DNA of 64,000 nucleotides from Pseudoalteromonas umbrosa. GTDB taxonomy: Bacteria > Pseudomonadota > Gammaproteobacteria > Enterobacterales > Alteromonadaceae. The position numbers and the translations under genes were made by a program. The notes beneath the pieces were generated by a model. The model was not told the DNA's origin, searched no databases, and saw only the letters and a program-made list of their open reading frames with translations. The DNA lies in the NCBI RefSeq assembly GCF_030125375.1, contig NZ_JASJUU010000001.1, forward strand, positions 975,354 through 1,039,353, read 5' to 3'. Below, one piece after another: positions 33,408 through 42,827 of this stretch. The stretch's first letter is position 1, and every line of letters starts with the position of its first letter.

Positions 33408-34538
33408 ATGTCGTATTCTACGTTTAACAGAAAACATAATGACCAACTAAAAGAGCCAATGTTCTTTGGCCAATCTGTTAATGTATCTCGCTATGATCAG
33501 CAGAAATATCCAATTTTTGAGAAGCTAATTGAAAAGCAACTTTCGTTCTTTTGGCGACCAGAAGAAGTCGATGTAAGTAAAGACAGGTTAGACTTTCAGG
33601 CGCTGCCTGAGCATGAGAAACACATCTTTTTGAGCAACTTAAAATATCAAACGTTACTAGACAGTGTTCAGGGTCGCTCACCTAATGTTGCGTTATTACC
33701 AATAGTATCAATTCCTGAGTTGGAAACATGGATTGAGACTTGGGCATTTAGCGAAACGATACACAGTCGTTCATATACTCATATCATCAGAAATGTAACT
33801 AAACAGCCAGAAGTAATATTTGATGATATCGTAGAAAATGAAAAGATCAGTGAACGTGCAGACTCAGTTACTAAATACTACGACGAGTTGATAGAAAAAG
33901 TATCTATCTACAACATGTATGGTGAAGGCAAACACCAAATCAACGGCGAAACAGTTCACATCAACTTGTTTGAACTTAAAAAGTTGCTTTACCTATGTAT
34001 TATGTCAGTGAATATTCTTGAGGCTATTCGCTTCTACGTTAGTTTTGCGTGCTCCTTTGCATTTGCTGAACGTGAACTTATGGAAGGTAATGCCAAAATC
34101 ATCAAGTTAATCGCACGTGATGAAGCGCTTCACTTATCTGGTACGCAGCATATTCTAAATATCATGCAAGAAGGTAAAGACGACCCTGAAATGTCAATCG
34201 TTGCAGCTCAATGTGAGCAAGAAGCGATTAAGATGTTTGTCGAAGCGGCTGAGCAAGAAAAAGAATGGGCAGAATATTTGTTTAAAGACGGTTCTATGAT
34301 CGGATTAAACAAAGACATATTGTGCCAATACGTCGAGTATATTACAAACGTACGTATGACTGCTGTAGGTCTACCTGCTCAGTTTGAGAGTAAAAGTAAC
34401 CCAATTCCTTGGATCAATGCTTGGTTAGTATCTGATAACGTTCAGGTTGCACCGCAAGAAGCAGAGATAAGTTCATATCTAGTAGGTCAAATCGATGCAG
34501 AAGTCAGTGCTTCAGACTTTGGTGATTTCGACCTGTAA
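33408..34538 (+). CDS. nrdB: Class Ia ribonucleotide reductase, beta (R2) subunit
   Basis: 376 residues, same length as E. coli NrdB. Houses the di-iron centre and the radical Tyr used by NrdA to reduce ribonucleoside diphosphates. Visible ligands: Asp85 in QTLLDSVQG, Glu116 and His119 in [10 protein letters not shown] with radical Tyr123, Glu in AERELMEGN and Glu/His in [12 protein letters not shown]. The C-terminal tail ends DFGDFDL, needed for binding NrdA. The ferredoxin gene overlaps its stop by one base. nrdA, normally directly upstream, is absent from the window. Confidence 0.96.
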   Translation: MSYSTFNRKHNDQLKEPMFFGQSVNVSRYDQQKYPIFEKLIEKQLSFFWRPEEVDVSKDRLDFQALPEHEKHIFLSNLKYQTLLDSVQGRSPNVALLPIVSIPELETWIETWAFSETIHSRSYTHIIRNVTKQPEVIFDDIVENEKISERADSVTKYYDELIEKVSIYNMYGEGKHQINGETVHINLFELKKLLYLCIMSVNILEAIRFYVSFACSFAFAERELMEGNAKIIKLIARDEALHLSGTQHILNIMQEGKDDPEMSIVAAQCEQEAIKMFVEAAEQEKEWAEYLFKDGSMIGLNKDILCQYVEYITNVRMTAVGLPAQFESKSNPIPWINAWLVSDNVQVAPQEAEISSYLVGQIDAEVSASDFGDFDL

Positions 34539-34810
34539 TGGAAGAAAGACCAGAACTGAAGATTTCAATTGAAGACCATGATGAGCCGCTTAAATTTGCG
34601 GCTCAGTCACCTTCTCTACTATGCACTTTAGAACAAAACAACATCGACATCCCTTATCAATGCCGTGAAGGCTATTGTGGAGCGTGCCGAGCCAAACTCG
34701 TTGACGGTGAAGTTATTTACAACCAAGAGCCATTGGCATTTGTAAGGGATGGAGAGGTTTTACTGTGTTGCTCGAAGCCAATAACAGATGTTGTCATCAA
34801 GCTAACTTAA
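34538..34810 (+). CDS. yfaE: 2Fe-2S ferredoxin for NrdB cofactor maintenance
   Basis: 90 residues. The plant-type 2Fe-2S motif reads CREGYCGACRAKL, with the fourth Cys in LLCCSKP. The ATG overlaps the nrdB stop (TAATG), which matches the nrdB-yfaE pair of enterobacteria. There the ferredoxin supplies electrons to rebuild the diferric-tyrosyl radical of NrdB. Function is inferred from this conserved pairing. Confidence 0.9.
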   Translation: MEERPELKISIEDHDEPLKFAAQSPSLLCTLEQNNIDIPYQCREGYCGACRAKLVDGEVIYNQEPLAFVRDGEVLLCCSKPITDVVIKLT

Positions 34811-35326
34811 TCGAACAACATCACTTTGGAAATAATCGTCGCCATTACTGATACTGATGGCGCCGTCTTCAATAATCACATCCCAATGCAAGCTGCGTGT
34901 TAGTGCTTCCACCAGCTCATCAATAAAACGCGATTCAATTGCAAAAATTTTTAGGTTGTTAAAAGCAATAAGATGAGGTTTTAACTCATCAAACCATTGT
35001 TCGTTATGAGTGTTAAAAATAATAATTTTACTATAAAGGCGCGCGTACTTCTGTAGTTCACTCAAATCTGGACACTCTACAAAAAGCGCATTTTCTATTT
35101 CACCATTTTCGAGTTCGTGCCAAACGTCTGGGTGGTGCTTTTCTCTACTATTTAACCATCGAACCTCACTTTTGTATGACAAAGCACAGTAAGCAATCAG
35201 CTTAAGTACAAAATGTTGCAGCGTCTCCGCTTTTTGAAGTGCAGCCGTAAAAGTCTCAAGGTGATTAGCTTGATGAAACAAATCAGCAATTTTCAATCTT
35301 ACTTTGAAGACAAATGGCCCTGTCAT
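34802..35326 (-). CDS. yaeQ: YaeQ-family protein
   Basis: 174 residues from ATG 35324-35326; a longer frame from 35410 would run across the Zur boxes and adds residues absent from the family. The core matches YaeQ: KVRLKIADLFH, HFVLKLIAYCALSY, then WHELENGEIENALF, IIIFNTHNEQWFDEL and a final WDVIIEDGAISISNGDD. YaeQ has a PD-(D/E)XK nuclease-like fold but its reaction is unknown. Convergent with yfaE, with which it overlaps by 9 nt, and divergent from the zinc receptor gene. Confidence 0.8.
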   Translation of the reverse strand: MTGPFVFKVRLKIADLFHQANHLETFTAALQKAETLQHFVLKLIAYCALSYKSEVRWLNSREKHHPDVWHELENGEIENALFVECPDLSELQKYARLYSKIIIFNTHNEQWFDELKPHLIAFNNLKIFAIESRFIDELVEALTRSLHWDVIIEDGAISISNGDDYFQSDVVRLS

Positions 35327-35391
35327 CGTTACGTCCAGTGAACATTTTATTATTTTAAATATAGGAACAGACAAGCATAATTCAAATATAA

Positions 35392-35406
35392 AGTTATAGT
35401 ATAACA
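35392..35406. promoter_or_regulatory. Zur-like box 1
   Basis: GTTATAGTATAAC (35393-35405) is a perfect palindrome matching the core of the gammaproteobacterial Zur operator (TGTTATANTATAACA) at 14 of 15 positions over 35392-35406. It lies 70 nt before the receptor start. Confidence 0.65.
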
Positions 35407-35429
35407 TCATTGTTTTATATGTTTTGCAG

Positions 35430-35444
35430 TGTTATATTATTACA
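35430..35444. promoter_or_regulatory. Zur-like box 2
   Basis: TGTTATATTATTACA matches the Zur core TGTTATANTATAACA at 14 of 15 positions. It lies 32 nt before the receptor ATG and 38 nt (centre to centre) from box 1. Two boxes suggest tight repression when zinc is plentiful. Confidence 0.65.
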
Positions 35445-35475
35445 CGTTCACAATCACATACAGAAAAGAAGTATA

Positions 35476-38040
35476 ATGTTTAAACAATCTTTGATTTCTC
35501 TGAGTGTCAGCGCAGTAATGCTGTCAACGTCAGCTTATGCTGGTGAGTTAAGCGGTAAAGTAGTTGATAACAACAATCTCCCTATTAGCAATGCGAATGT
35601 TCACCTACACGGTAAGTCTCAAACCATTAAAACAGATGATAATGGTAACTTTACTATTGCGGTAGATGCAGCGTCTGAGCTTCACGTTTCAAAAAACAAC
35701 TTTATCGATCAACGTTTAGACGTAAACCCTGATTCTCCTTTTGTTACTGTTACACTTACACCAAGCTCTATTGAAAGCATTGTCGTATATGCTTCAGCGC
35801 TTCACAAAAGTAATATGGAGATGGCATCACCTGTAACAGTATTAAGCGGTGATAAATTAAAGAATTCAGCAAAACCAACTCTTGGTGAGACACTAAAAGA
35901 CCTTCCAGGTATCAATGCAAGCTACTTTGGCCCAGTATCTTCAAGCCCAATCATTCGTGGCTTAGATGGTCCTCGTGTTAAGATCACACAAAATGGATTG
36001 GATAGCAGTGATGCATCTCGCATCGGCCCTGACCACGCTAACACCAATGACGCATTAAGTGCAGAACAAATTGAAGTACTTCGTGGCCCTGCTACCCTAC
36101 TCTATGGGTCTGGCGCAATCGGCGGTGTTGTAAACGTTGTTGATAACCGTATTCCAACAGATGTTGTTGAAGCGCCTCAAGGTGCTATTGATTACAGCCA
36201 TGATACAAATTCAAATACCAATACAGTCGCAGCACTATTTGAAGCTGGCCATAACGGCTTCAACTTCCACTTTGATGGCGTTAAGCGTAAAGGCGGTGAC
36301 TATGAAACTCCAAGCTTTAAGTTACCTGGAGATCATGACGAGCATCACGAAGATGAGCATGATCACGACCATGAAGAACATGGCCATGACGAGCATGAAG
36401 GTGAGGAGCACGCAGCTGAATACGCAGAAAAAGTAGATAATACGTTTATTGACTCTGAAGTATTTAACGTTGGCACAAGCTATGTCACTGACCATATGAC
36501 TGTAGGCTTCTCGTACGGTAGCATAGAGACAGATTATGGTATCCCTGCACACAGTCATGACCACGGACATGATCACGGGCACGACCACGATGAGCATGAT
36601 CATGATGAACATGGTCACGACGAGCACAGTCATGATGAGCACGACCACGACGACCATGGTGATGAAGATGCACATGGTCATGACGAAGAAAACCACAATG
36701 TGTTTGCACGCGTCAAGCAAGATCGTTGGCAAGCATTGTTTAACTATGCCCTTCATAACAACTGGCTTGAGTCAATCCAAGTGCGCGCTGGTTACACAGA
36801 TTATGAGCATGCTGAAATCGAAGCAGGTATGGTTGGCACAGTATTCAAAAATGAAACTACTGAACTAAGAACTAACTTCGAACACCGTATCGGTGAGTGG
36901 CATGGTATTTTTGGTTACCACTATTCTGACAGCGACTATGAAGCAGAAGGTGCAGAAGCATTTACGCCAGCAACTAACACAACGACACATGCGTTTTACG
37001 TATTAGAAGAGCGTGAGTTTGGTGATTTTACTTTAGAGTTAGGTGCGCGTGTTGAAAACTATGAGCTATCTAGCCGCATCACAGAAACACATATTGGCCA
37101 TGAAGATGATCATGACGAGCATGGTCACGATGAGCACGATCATGACCATGACCACGGCCATGAAGAGACACTAGTTAAAACGACTCAAATTTCAGATTAT
37201 ACACTTGAAATGACGAATGTCAGCGCATCTGTAGGTGGTGTTTATACCTATGCGCCAGGTCACAATGTCGCTGTAAGTTTATCACGTTCAGAGCGTGCAC
37301 CACTTACTGCTGAGCTGCTATCTAATGGTCTGCACATTGCAACAAGCACGTATGAACTAGGTCTTGGCTATCACATCGAAGGCACAGAAATTCATTTTGA
37401 ACCAACAGACATCGAGAAAGAAACTGCGACTAACTTAGACATTAGTTTCCGTCGTTTCATTGGTGACTTCGGTTACACTGTAAACTTCTTCTATAACGAT
37501 ATTGCAGATTTCTACTATCAAGAAAAAACGAACTACTTCTTCACCTCTGAACACGGATTAGAGGTTGCAGATCATGAGCACGAAGGTGCACGTGATGTTT
37601 ATCAGTTCGTTAGCCAAGATGCAGAATTATATGGCTTAGAATTCGACGTTCATTACCAAATTAACGACGTCAACCGCGTTAAAATCTTTGGTGACCATCT
37701 ACGTGCTAAGCTAGATAATAGCCAAAACCTACCGCGTATTCCTAGCAACAAGCTTGGTATAAATTATGGATATGAGAATGGTCCTTTCTCAGCGGATATG
37801 ACAATTACCCGTTACCTAGAACAAGACGAAATTACATCGTATGAGACAGTCACCAAGGGTTACACACTTGTGGATGCAAGCATGAGCTACGATTTTGCAG
37901 TTCAAGGTATCGATATGGTTGGTTACCTAAATTTAGAAAACTTGACGGACGAACTAGGCTTTGTGCATAGCTCATTCATCAAGGATCAAGCGCCTCTGCC
38001 TGGGCGCAATGTTAAGCTTGGGGTCAGAGCTTACTTCTAA
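35476..38040 (+). CDS. znuD: ZnuD-like TonB-dependent zinc receptor
   Basis: 854 residues from ATG 35476, which is placed by the operator inside any longer frame and by a signal peptide ending SAYA. After it: a carboxypeptidase-regulatory-like domain (about 21-95), the plug (105-225; IEVLRGPATLLYGSGAIGGVVNV) and a barrel ending VRAYF. Three long His/Asp-rich loops sit at about 286-315, 358-410 and 542-565. ZnuD receptors carry zinc across the outer membrane using TonB energy, and their His-rich loops catch zinc. Two Zur-like boxes upstream support this over a siderophore role. Confidence 0.88.
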   Translation: MFKQSLISLSVSAVMLSTSAYAGELSGKVVDNNNLPISNANVHLHGKSQTIKTDDNGNFTIAVDAASELHVSKNNFIDQRLDVNPDSPFVTVTLTPSSIESIVVYASALHKSNMEMASPVTVLSGDKLKNSAKPTLGETLKDLPGINASYFGPVSSSPIIRGLDGPRVKITQNGLDSSDASRIGPDHANTNDALSAEQIEVLRGPATLLYGSGAIGGVVNVVDNRIPTDVVEAPQGAIDYSHDTNSNTNTVAALFEAGHNGFNFHFDGVKRKGGDYETPSFKLPGDHDEHHEDEHDHDHEEHGHDEHEGEEHAAEYAEKVDNTFIDSEVFNVGTSYVTDHMTVGFSYGSIETDYGIPAHSHDHGHDHGHDHDEHDHDEHGHDEHSHDEHDHDDHGDEDAHGHDEENHNVFARVKQDRWQALFNYALHNNWLESIQVRAGYTDYEHAEIEAGMVGTVFKNETTELRTNFEHRIGEWHGIFGYHYSDSDYEAEGAEAFTPATNTTTHAFYVLEEREFGDFTLELGARVENYELSSRITETHIGHEDDHDEHGHDEHDHDHDHGHEETLVKTTQISDYTLEMTNVSASVGGVYTYAPGHNVAVSLSRSERAPLTAELLSNGLHIATSTYELGLGYHIEGTEIHFEPTDIEKETATNLDISFRRFIGDFGYTVNFFYNDIADFYYQEKTNYFFTSEHGLEVADHEHEGARDVYQFVSQDAELYGLEFDVHYQINDVNRVKIFGDHLRAKLDNSQNLPRIPSNKLGINYGYENGPFSADMTITRYLEQDEITSYETVTKGYTLVDASMSYDFAVQGIDMVGYLNLENLTDELGFVHSSFIKDQAPLPGRNVKLGVRAYF

Positions 38041-38066
38041 CCAGTTCCTTTCTTTTATAGAGACCC

Positions 38067-38095
38067 AAAATGCTGTCCTTCGGGGCAGCATTTTT
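38067..38095 (+). terminator. Terminator of the zinc receptor gene
   Basis: AAAATGCTGTCC (38067-38078), UUCG-type tetraloop, GGGCAGCA then TTTTT (38083-38095). Twelve-pair stem with one G-T pair. Strong in the plus direction and lies against the stop of the convergent mscS-family gene. Confidence 0.85.
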
Positions 38096-38098
38096 ATT

Positions 38099-38710
38099 TT
38101 AAAGGTTTTCCTTTTCTTTTGACTCTTCATTCTTCTTTTCATAAACCTGTGCTACCTTGCCCATACCAGCAACACGCGTTCTGGGATTTATTTGCGTTGG
38201 TCTTCCCAACAATAAGTTATTAGGGTAAATCACAACTTCTCTATCTTCAGTAATAAATTGAGTGTTAAAAACACCGATGTCTGCAATATATCCCTCGATG
38301 TAATTATCACCGTCAATCACTCTTATAAAATTGCCCCGCCTGTATGCGCTGTGAAATAACAATACAAAATATGCTGTGATATTGCTCAGTACGGACCAGT
38401 TAGCGAATAATGCCACACCTGTCACAGTTAAAATTGAAGTAGAAACCAGCATCATACCGCTGATGTCTACCCCCCAAACCACTAGCAATACCGCAGCGAC
38501 CACAATGCCACTTAAAAATCGAACGGTTAAATAGGCTTTTTTCAGAGCATCATTTTTGAATCCGCCTTCATCTACGCTTTTATCAATTTTAGGAAACAGC
38601 TTTCGCGTCAGTACTACGTAAAACAGCACAACAATGAAGGACCAAAATACGGGCACACCTTGTTGTTGTAACCAAAGTACTGCTGTATCTAGGATAGCGC
38701 TTTCTGTCAT
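38099..38710 (-). CDS. MscS-family mechanosensitive channel (short form)
   Basis: 203 residues with three helices (about 20-35, 62-80, 85-118) and the MscS core: ISGMMLVSTSILTVTGVALFAN is the pore-lining region, followed by the beta domain FIRVIDGDNYIEGYIADIGVFNTQFI and VIYPNNLL. Channels of this family open under membrane tension to release solutes. Lacks the large C-terminal cage of MscS. Last gene of a five-gene operon; its ATG overlaps the previous stop by 4 nt. Confidence 0.82.
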   Translation of the reverse strand: MTESAILDTAVLWLQQQGVPVFWSFIVVLFYVVLTRKLFPKIDKSVDEGGFKNDALKKAYLTVRFLSGIVVAAVLLVVWGVDISGMMLVSTSILTVTGVALFANWSVLSNITAYFVLLFHSAYRRGNFIRVIDGDNYIEGYIADIGVFNTQFITEDREVVIYPNNLLLGRPTQINPRTRVAGMGKVAQVYEKKNEESKEKENL

Positions 38711-39207
38711 TTTTTACTCTCTTTTATCAGTAACTTATGTATTTCATCTACTTTTTGGTTAAGCCGCATGATCTCAAGCTCTGACTTTAGGTTAACCTCA
38801 TAACTTTTGCTAAATGCCAATCTATCTTTCGATGTTTGCCTGTTCTGCGACATCATAATGATCGGAGCCTGAACAGCTGCAAGCGTTGACAACACGAGAT
38901 TCAGCAAAATAAAAGGGTATGGGTCAAATGCCTCTTCCTGTGTCAGCCACACCGTATTTAGCACGACCCAAAATATCATAATTGACACAAATATAATGAT
39001 AAAACGCCAAGAACCGCCAAATTCAGCCACTTTATCAGCCATGCGCTGACCAAAGGTCAGTTCATCATGAAAGCTTTCATTGATGTTTGCGACAATAACT
39101 TCTTGCGAAGAAATACTGTCGACAACACTTTTTTCAACAGGGCCTAACTCATCGCCTTCAGAACCTAAAGACGCTTTTGCAAATGTCTCAATTTTGTCAC
39201 TTTTCAT
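38707..39207 (-). CDS. DUF1003 membrane protein
   Basis: 166 residues. The DUF1003 core is clear: FGQRMADKVAEFGGSWRFI, then a helix (IIIFVSIMIFWVVLN), DPYPFILLNLVLSTLAAVQAPIIMMSQNRQ and a cytosolic coiled tail. Two membrane helices. The family has no assigned reaction. Its start lies 2 nt after the RimB-like stop and its stop overlaps the mscS start, so it belongs to the operon. Confidence 0.85.
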   Translation of the reverse strand: MKSDKIETFAKASLGSEGDELGPVEKSVVDSISSQEVIVANINESFHDELTFGQRMADKVAEFGGSWRFIIIFVSIMIFWVVLNTVWLTQEEAFDPYPFILLNLVLSTLAAVQAPIIMMSQNRQTSKDRLAFSKSYEVNLKSELEIMRLNQKVDEIHKLLIKESKK

Positions 39208-39209
39208 AA

Positions 39210-39644
39210 TTACACCTCGCTCGACATAACAAATGTTTGTGATACATCAACATAAAATAAACCGCTTAACGCTTGCCTACCTAGCAACATCAAGTATGTC
39301 ATATCAGCTCTATTGGTCAGCGTTACCTCTATATCCCATTCAAAATCTCCCATCTGAGCACGCGTCTTGATCACATAACGCTGCTCACTCATGCCATTTG
39401 ATGACTTTACCTTTCTTACATCATGAAGTGGCGCACTACATCGGATCACTTTATCTACATTGTGCATCTCTGGATGAATATCAAACTCAACGCCGGGCTT
39501 GCCTTGTACTGACACTTGCTTAATATTATCAACATGCAGTGATGAGGTTTGCGCACCGGTATCAACCCTTACGGGCAAAGATGAAATACCAAACGCTGGT
39601 AAGTTAATCGCTTCAATATGCCCAATAATCATTTTATCTTTCAT
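39210..39644 (-). CDS. RimB-like retropepsin-type protease (ATP-dependent zinc protease family)
   Basis: 144 residues. The DTGA active-site motif of retropepsin-like proteases appears as PVRVDTGAQTSSLH at about 25-38, with the family's LLGRQALSG near the C-terminus. In Pseudomonas, RimB of this family trims the glutamate tail that RimK adds to ribosomal protein S6. The presence of rimK in the same operon strongly supports that role. Start overlaps the AstE-like stop by 4 nt. Confidence 0.8.
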   Translation of the reverse strand: MKDKMIIGHIEAINLPAFGISSLPVRVDTGAQTSSLHVDNIKQVSVQGKPGVEFDIHPEMHNVDKVIRCSAPLHDVRKVKSSNGMSEQRYVIKTRAQMGDFEWDIEVTLTNRADMTYLMLLGRQALSGLFYVDVSQTFVMSSEV

Positions 39645-40675
39645 AATAACTGCTCACTTGATTCTGTATTGACAACTAACTCTTGCTCAACATGTTCAAT
39701 CTTTTTCAATACCTGCTGACTAGACCCTGAAAAAAATGCAATATGAAACATTGCTTCACCCTCTTGTACTAACGGAATATTTTGCTTTCCAATGATCACG
39801 CCATCTTTCATTGCGACAACTTGCCCTAAAGTCTTGCCATAATGATTGCCAATATCGGCCAATACATCGCCCATTTTTACCTGATCGCCAAGGTTGAAAT
39901 AATTGGCTACAATCCCACTAGCACTGGCTCTGATCCAACTGCTGTTGTCAGCAATAAAACTAGACGTTTTCTTGGCACTTGCTCCCCTAGAATGCATCAT
40001 TTTCAAGTAGCGCAAGACATTAACGATGCCTTTTATACCCATGCGTATAGAAAGCTCATCAAACCGTAATGCTTCACCAGCCTCATATACGAGTACTCTG
40101 GTATCACATGTTGCAGCAGCTTCACGAAGCGACCCCTCTAAAATTTCAGAGTTTAGCACCACTGGAGCACCAAACGACTTTGCCAGCTCAAGCGTTACCT
40201 CATCCGCTAAATTGGCGCGAATTTGCGGCAGGTTTGATCTATGGATCGCCCCTGTATGTAAATCAATCCCGTAGTCACAATGCGCCACGACTTCTTTTAA
40301 AAACGTATTAGCGAGCCTTGCAGCCAATGAGCCTTTATCAGACCCTGGAAAGCTCCGATTTAAGTCTCGTCTATCTGGCATGTAACGAGACTGGTTCACC
40401 ACACCATATACATTCACAATTGGCACCGCTATTAACGTCCCTTTTGTTATTTTGAAGTTTTTTAGAGTAAGTAATCGTCGGATTATCTCAATGCCATTCA
40501 ACTCATCACCATGTACTGCTGCACTGACAAAAACTGTCGGTCCCGGTTTTTTGGCTCTCACAATGTGCACAGGTAAATGAACATCAGCATCTGTGTAGAG
40601 TTTCGCAACGGGTATATCAACCTGACACGTTTGACCCAGCAAGATGTCTTTACCACCAATGGTTATTACTGACAT
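39641..40675 (-). CDS. AstE/AspA-like zinc amidohydrolase
   Basis: 344 residues of the succinylglutamate desuccinylase/aspartoacylase family. Zinc ligands: His and Glu in SAAVHGDELNG (about 51-61) and His in YGIDLHTG near 140; RDLNRSFPG is also conserved. The C-terminal 90 residues form a lipoyl-like beta domain (ASGIVANYFNLGDQVKMGDVLADIG). Enzymes of this family cut amide bonds of acyl-aspartate or acyl-glutamate. In this operon a glutamate-tail-related substrate is attractive but unproven. Starts 20 nt after rimK. Confidence 0.82.
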   Translation of the reverse strand: MSVITIGGKDILLGQTCQVDIPVAKLYTDADVHLPVHIVRAKKPGPTVFVSAAVHGDELNGIEIIRRLLTLKNFKITKGTLIAVPIVNVYGVVNQSRYMPDRRDLNRSFPGSDKGSLAARLANTFLKEVVAHCDYGIDLHTGAIHRSNLPQIRANLADEVTLELAKSFGAPVVLNSEILEGSLREAAATCDTRVLVYEAGEALRFDELSIRMGIKGIVNVLRYLKMMHSRGASAKKTSSFIADNSSWIRASASGIVANYFNLGDQVKMGDVLADIGNHYGKTLGQVVAMKDGVIIGKQNIPLVQEGEAMFHIAFFSGSSQQVLKKIEHVEQELVVNTESSEQLL

Positions 40676-40695
40676 ACGTTTACAGTCCTATTTGA

Positions 40696-41601
40696 TTAAC
40701 CTTTACCACGAGTACGCGTTGAATTTGGCTTTGCATTTTTTTCGATAAACTCAACCAACTTACCAGCAACATCTAACCCCGTTGCGCTTTCAATACCCTC
40801 CAAACCGGGAGATGAATTCACTTCCATGACCATAGGCCCATTATTAGAGCGCAGTAAATCTACACCGCAAAAGTTCAGCCCCATCACTTTTGCTGCATTC
40901 ACAGCAGTTTCACGCTCGTCTTTAGTAAGCTTTACAATTTCTGCTGTACCACCACGATGCAAATTTGAGCGAAACTCCCCTTCTGCACCTTGGCGCTTCA
41001 TTGCAGCGACGACACGGCCGCCGATCACTAAGCACCTGATATCTGCTCCACCAGCTTCTTTAACAAACTCTTGCACAAGTATGTTTGCTTTAAGTCCCAT
41101 GAAAGCCTCAATAATACTTTCGGCCGCTTTTGCCGTATCAGCCAACACAACCCCTATTCCCTGAGTTCCCTCAAGTAGCTTAATAACAAGCGGTGCGCCA
41201 CCAACATTCTTAATCAAGTCTTTGATGTTATCGGGCTTGCTAGCAAACCCCGTCCTAGGTAGCCCAATGCCTTTGCGAGATAAAAGCTGCAAAGAGCGTA
41301 ATTTATCTCTAGAACGACTGATTGCGACAGACTCATTGACATTAAATGTCCCCATCATTTCAAACTGTCTTGCAACGGCCGTCCCGTAGTAAGTAATTGA
41401 TGCACCAATGCGTGGCACAATTGCATCGTACTTAGGTAACTCCTCACCATGGTAACGGACCGCAGGCCTACTACTTGTGATATCCATATAGCAATGCAAG
41501 GTATCTATTACATCCACTTCATGGCCTCTTTCTAAACAAGCCTCTTTTAAACGGCGCGTTGAATACAAGCTTTCACTACGAGATAAAATTGCAATTTTCA
41601 T
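40696..41601 (-). CDS. rimK: Ribosomal protein S6 glutamate ligase
   Basis: 301 residues from ATG 41599-41601 ([18 protein letters not shown]), the family's usual start and length. ATP-grasp enzyme that adds glutamate residues to the C-terminus of ribosomal protein S6. Signatures: [35 protein letters not shown] as the ATP loop, and metal-binding [15 protein letters not shown]. First gene of the operon rimK - astE-like - rimB-like - DUF1003 - mscS-like; divergent from the LysR gene at 41746. Confidence 0.93.
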   Translation of the reverse strand: MKIAILSRSESLYSTRRLKEACLERGHEVDVIDTLHCYMDITSSRPAVRYHGEELPKYDAIVPRIGASITYYGTAVARQFEMMGTFNVNESVAISRSRDKLRSLQLLSRKGIGLPRTGFASKPDNIKDLIKNVGGAPLVIKLLEGTQGIGVVLADTAKAAESIIEAFMGLKANILVQEFVKEAGGADIRCLVIGGRVVAAMKRQGAEGEFRSNLHRGGTAEIVKLTKDERETAVNAAKVMGLNFCGVDLLRSNNGPMVMEVNSSPGLEGIESATGLDVAGKLVEFIEKNAKPNSTRTRGKG

Positions 41602-41745
41602 TTTTATAATTTCACTGTGTCTTTGTGTTTGATGACGCAAATGTAAGTCAGCTTTATTGAAAAGAAAAACGAAATAAAATTCATTGTTTGATAAAATATT
41701 TTTATTAAACTAAGCTATCCTTTTGGCTTATTAAAGACCTTTTAT

Positions 41746-42588
41746 ATGAAAATAGAGCTTCTCACTACATTCTTAGAAGTTAGCCAAACATTGCACTTTA
41801 GAGCTTCTGCAGACAACCTTTACATAACACAGGCAGCAATTAGCAGCCGAATCAAATTACTGGAACAAGAACTGGGTGTATTACTATTCGATAGAAGTCA
41901 AAAGCGCCTAAAGCTTACACCTGAAGGACATCGACTTGTCAAACACGCCAATGAGATGATGATCATGTGGCAAAAATTAAAGCAAGATGTCGGTGTAAGT
42001 GAAGGTAATGTAAGTCAGCTATTTGTTGGGTCCATGATGTCGATTTGGGACATTGTTTTACAAGATTGGCTACAAAAAATTGATAGGAACTTAGATGATG
42101 TTCAACTTCATATTCAAAATTACTCTCCTTTGGAATTAAGAAAGCAGCTGCTAGCTAGGTTAATAGACATCGCGTTCATATTCGAGCCACCTTACATTGA
42201 AGAGATCGTCACCGAAAAAGTAAGTACAGTACCGTTACAACTAGTATCAACCCAGCAAGATTTAGAGGTAGACCAAATCGAAAGCATAATCCAAGTTGAT
42301 TATGGCGAGGCTGTGAATAGTCAATTTGTCCGTGATTTTTGCGACAACACGACGATTAAGCACACCATGAGCCAGCCAAGAATCGCGTTAAACTTCATCA
42401 CCGAAGCAGGTGGTACGGCTTATCTACCAAAACAAATGTGCTTTGATTTGATCCGCAAGAAAAAACTTTTTTTGGTCGAACAAGCCCCTACTTATACCAG
42501 AGAAATATTTGCTATGTACTTGGCAAAAAGTAATAAGACAGAACTTATCAAAGACTCTTTGATGCTTTTTCCATATTTACGTAATTAA
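41746..42588 (+). CDS. LysR-family regulator, HdfR-like
   Basis: 280 residues. N-terminal winged helix MKIELLTTFLEVSQTLHFRASADNLYITQAAISSRI and LLEQELGVLLFDRSQKRLKLT resembles HdfR in its first 60 residues; the remaining domain is a divergent LysR substrate domain. In E. coli HdfR represses flhDC and activates glutamate synthase genes. Divergent from the rimK operon with a 144-nt gap, so it probably controls that operon, itself, or both. Confidence 0.85.
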   Translation: MKIELLTTFLEVSQTLHFRASADNLYITQAAISSRIKLLEQELGVLLFDRSQKRLKLTPEGHRLVKHANEMMIMWQKLKQDVGVSEGNVSQLFVGSMMSIWDIVLQDWLQKIDRNLDDVQLHIQNYSPLELRKQLLARLIDIAFIFEPPYIEEIVTEKVSTVPLQLVSTQQDLEVDQIESIIQVDYGEAVNSQFVRDFCDNTTIKHTMSQPRIALNFITEAGGTAYLPKQMCFDLIRKKKLFLVEQAPTYTREIFAMYLAKSNKTELIKDSLMLFPYLRN

Positions 42589-42827
42589 CCGCTATCAGAT
42601 TGATAAATTTTATTTATCATCTGAACTTGTCATATAAATTTATTTTTCTAGAAAGAAAAAATTTAATTAGAGATCGAATTAAAAGAAACATAAAAAGATT
42701 AAAGAAATAGGACTCAAAGATACAAAAAACGATATAGTTTGAAATTTATCTCTATATTTGCCATGATAAAAAGCAATAAAACATTAGAGCTCTAATCAAA
42801 AAGCTCAGTGAAATTAGTTCAGGTAAA

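Noticed and set aside
36331..36705. Short direct repeats that look CRISPR-like
   Set aside because: They are codon repeats for His/Asp-rich loops of the zinc receptor; no regular spacing and no unique spacers.
36322..36868. Long open frames on both strands inside the zinc receptor gene
   Set aside because: Produced by the biased GAY/CAY codons of the His/Asp clusters; no binding sites and implausible composition.
42589..42827. Possible operon link between the LysR gene and the GNAT gene
   Set aside because: A gap of about 240 nt rich in stops and with no shared motif does not support co-transcription.
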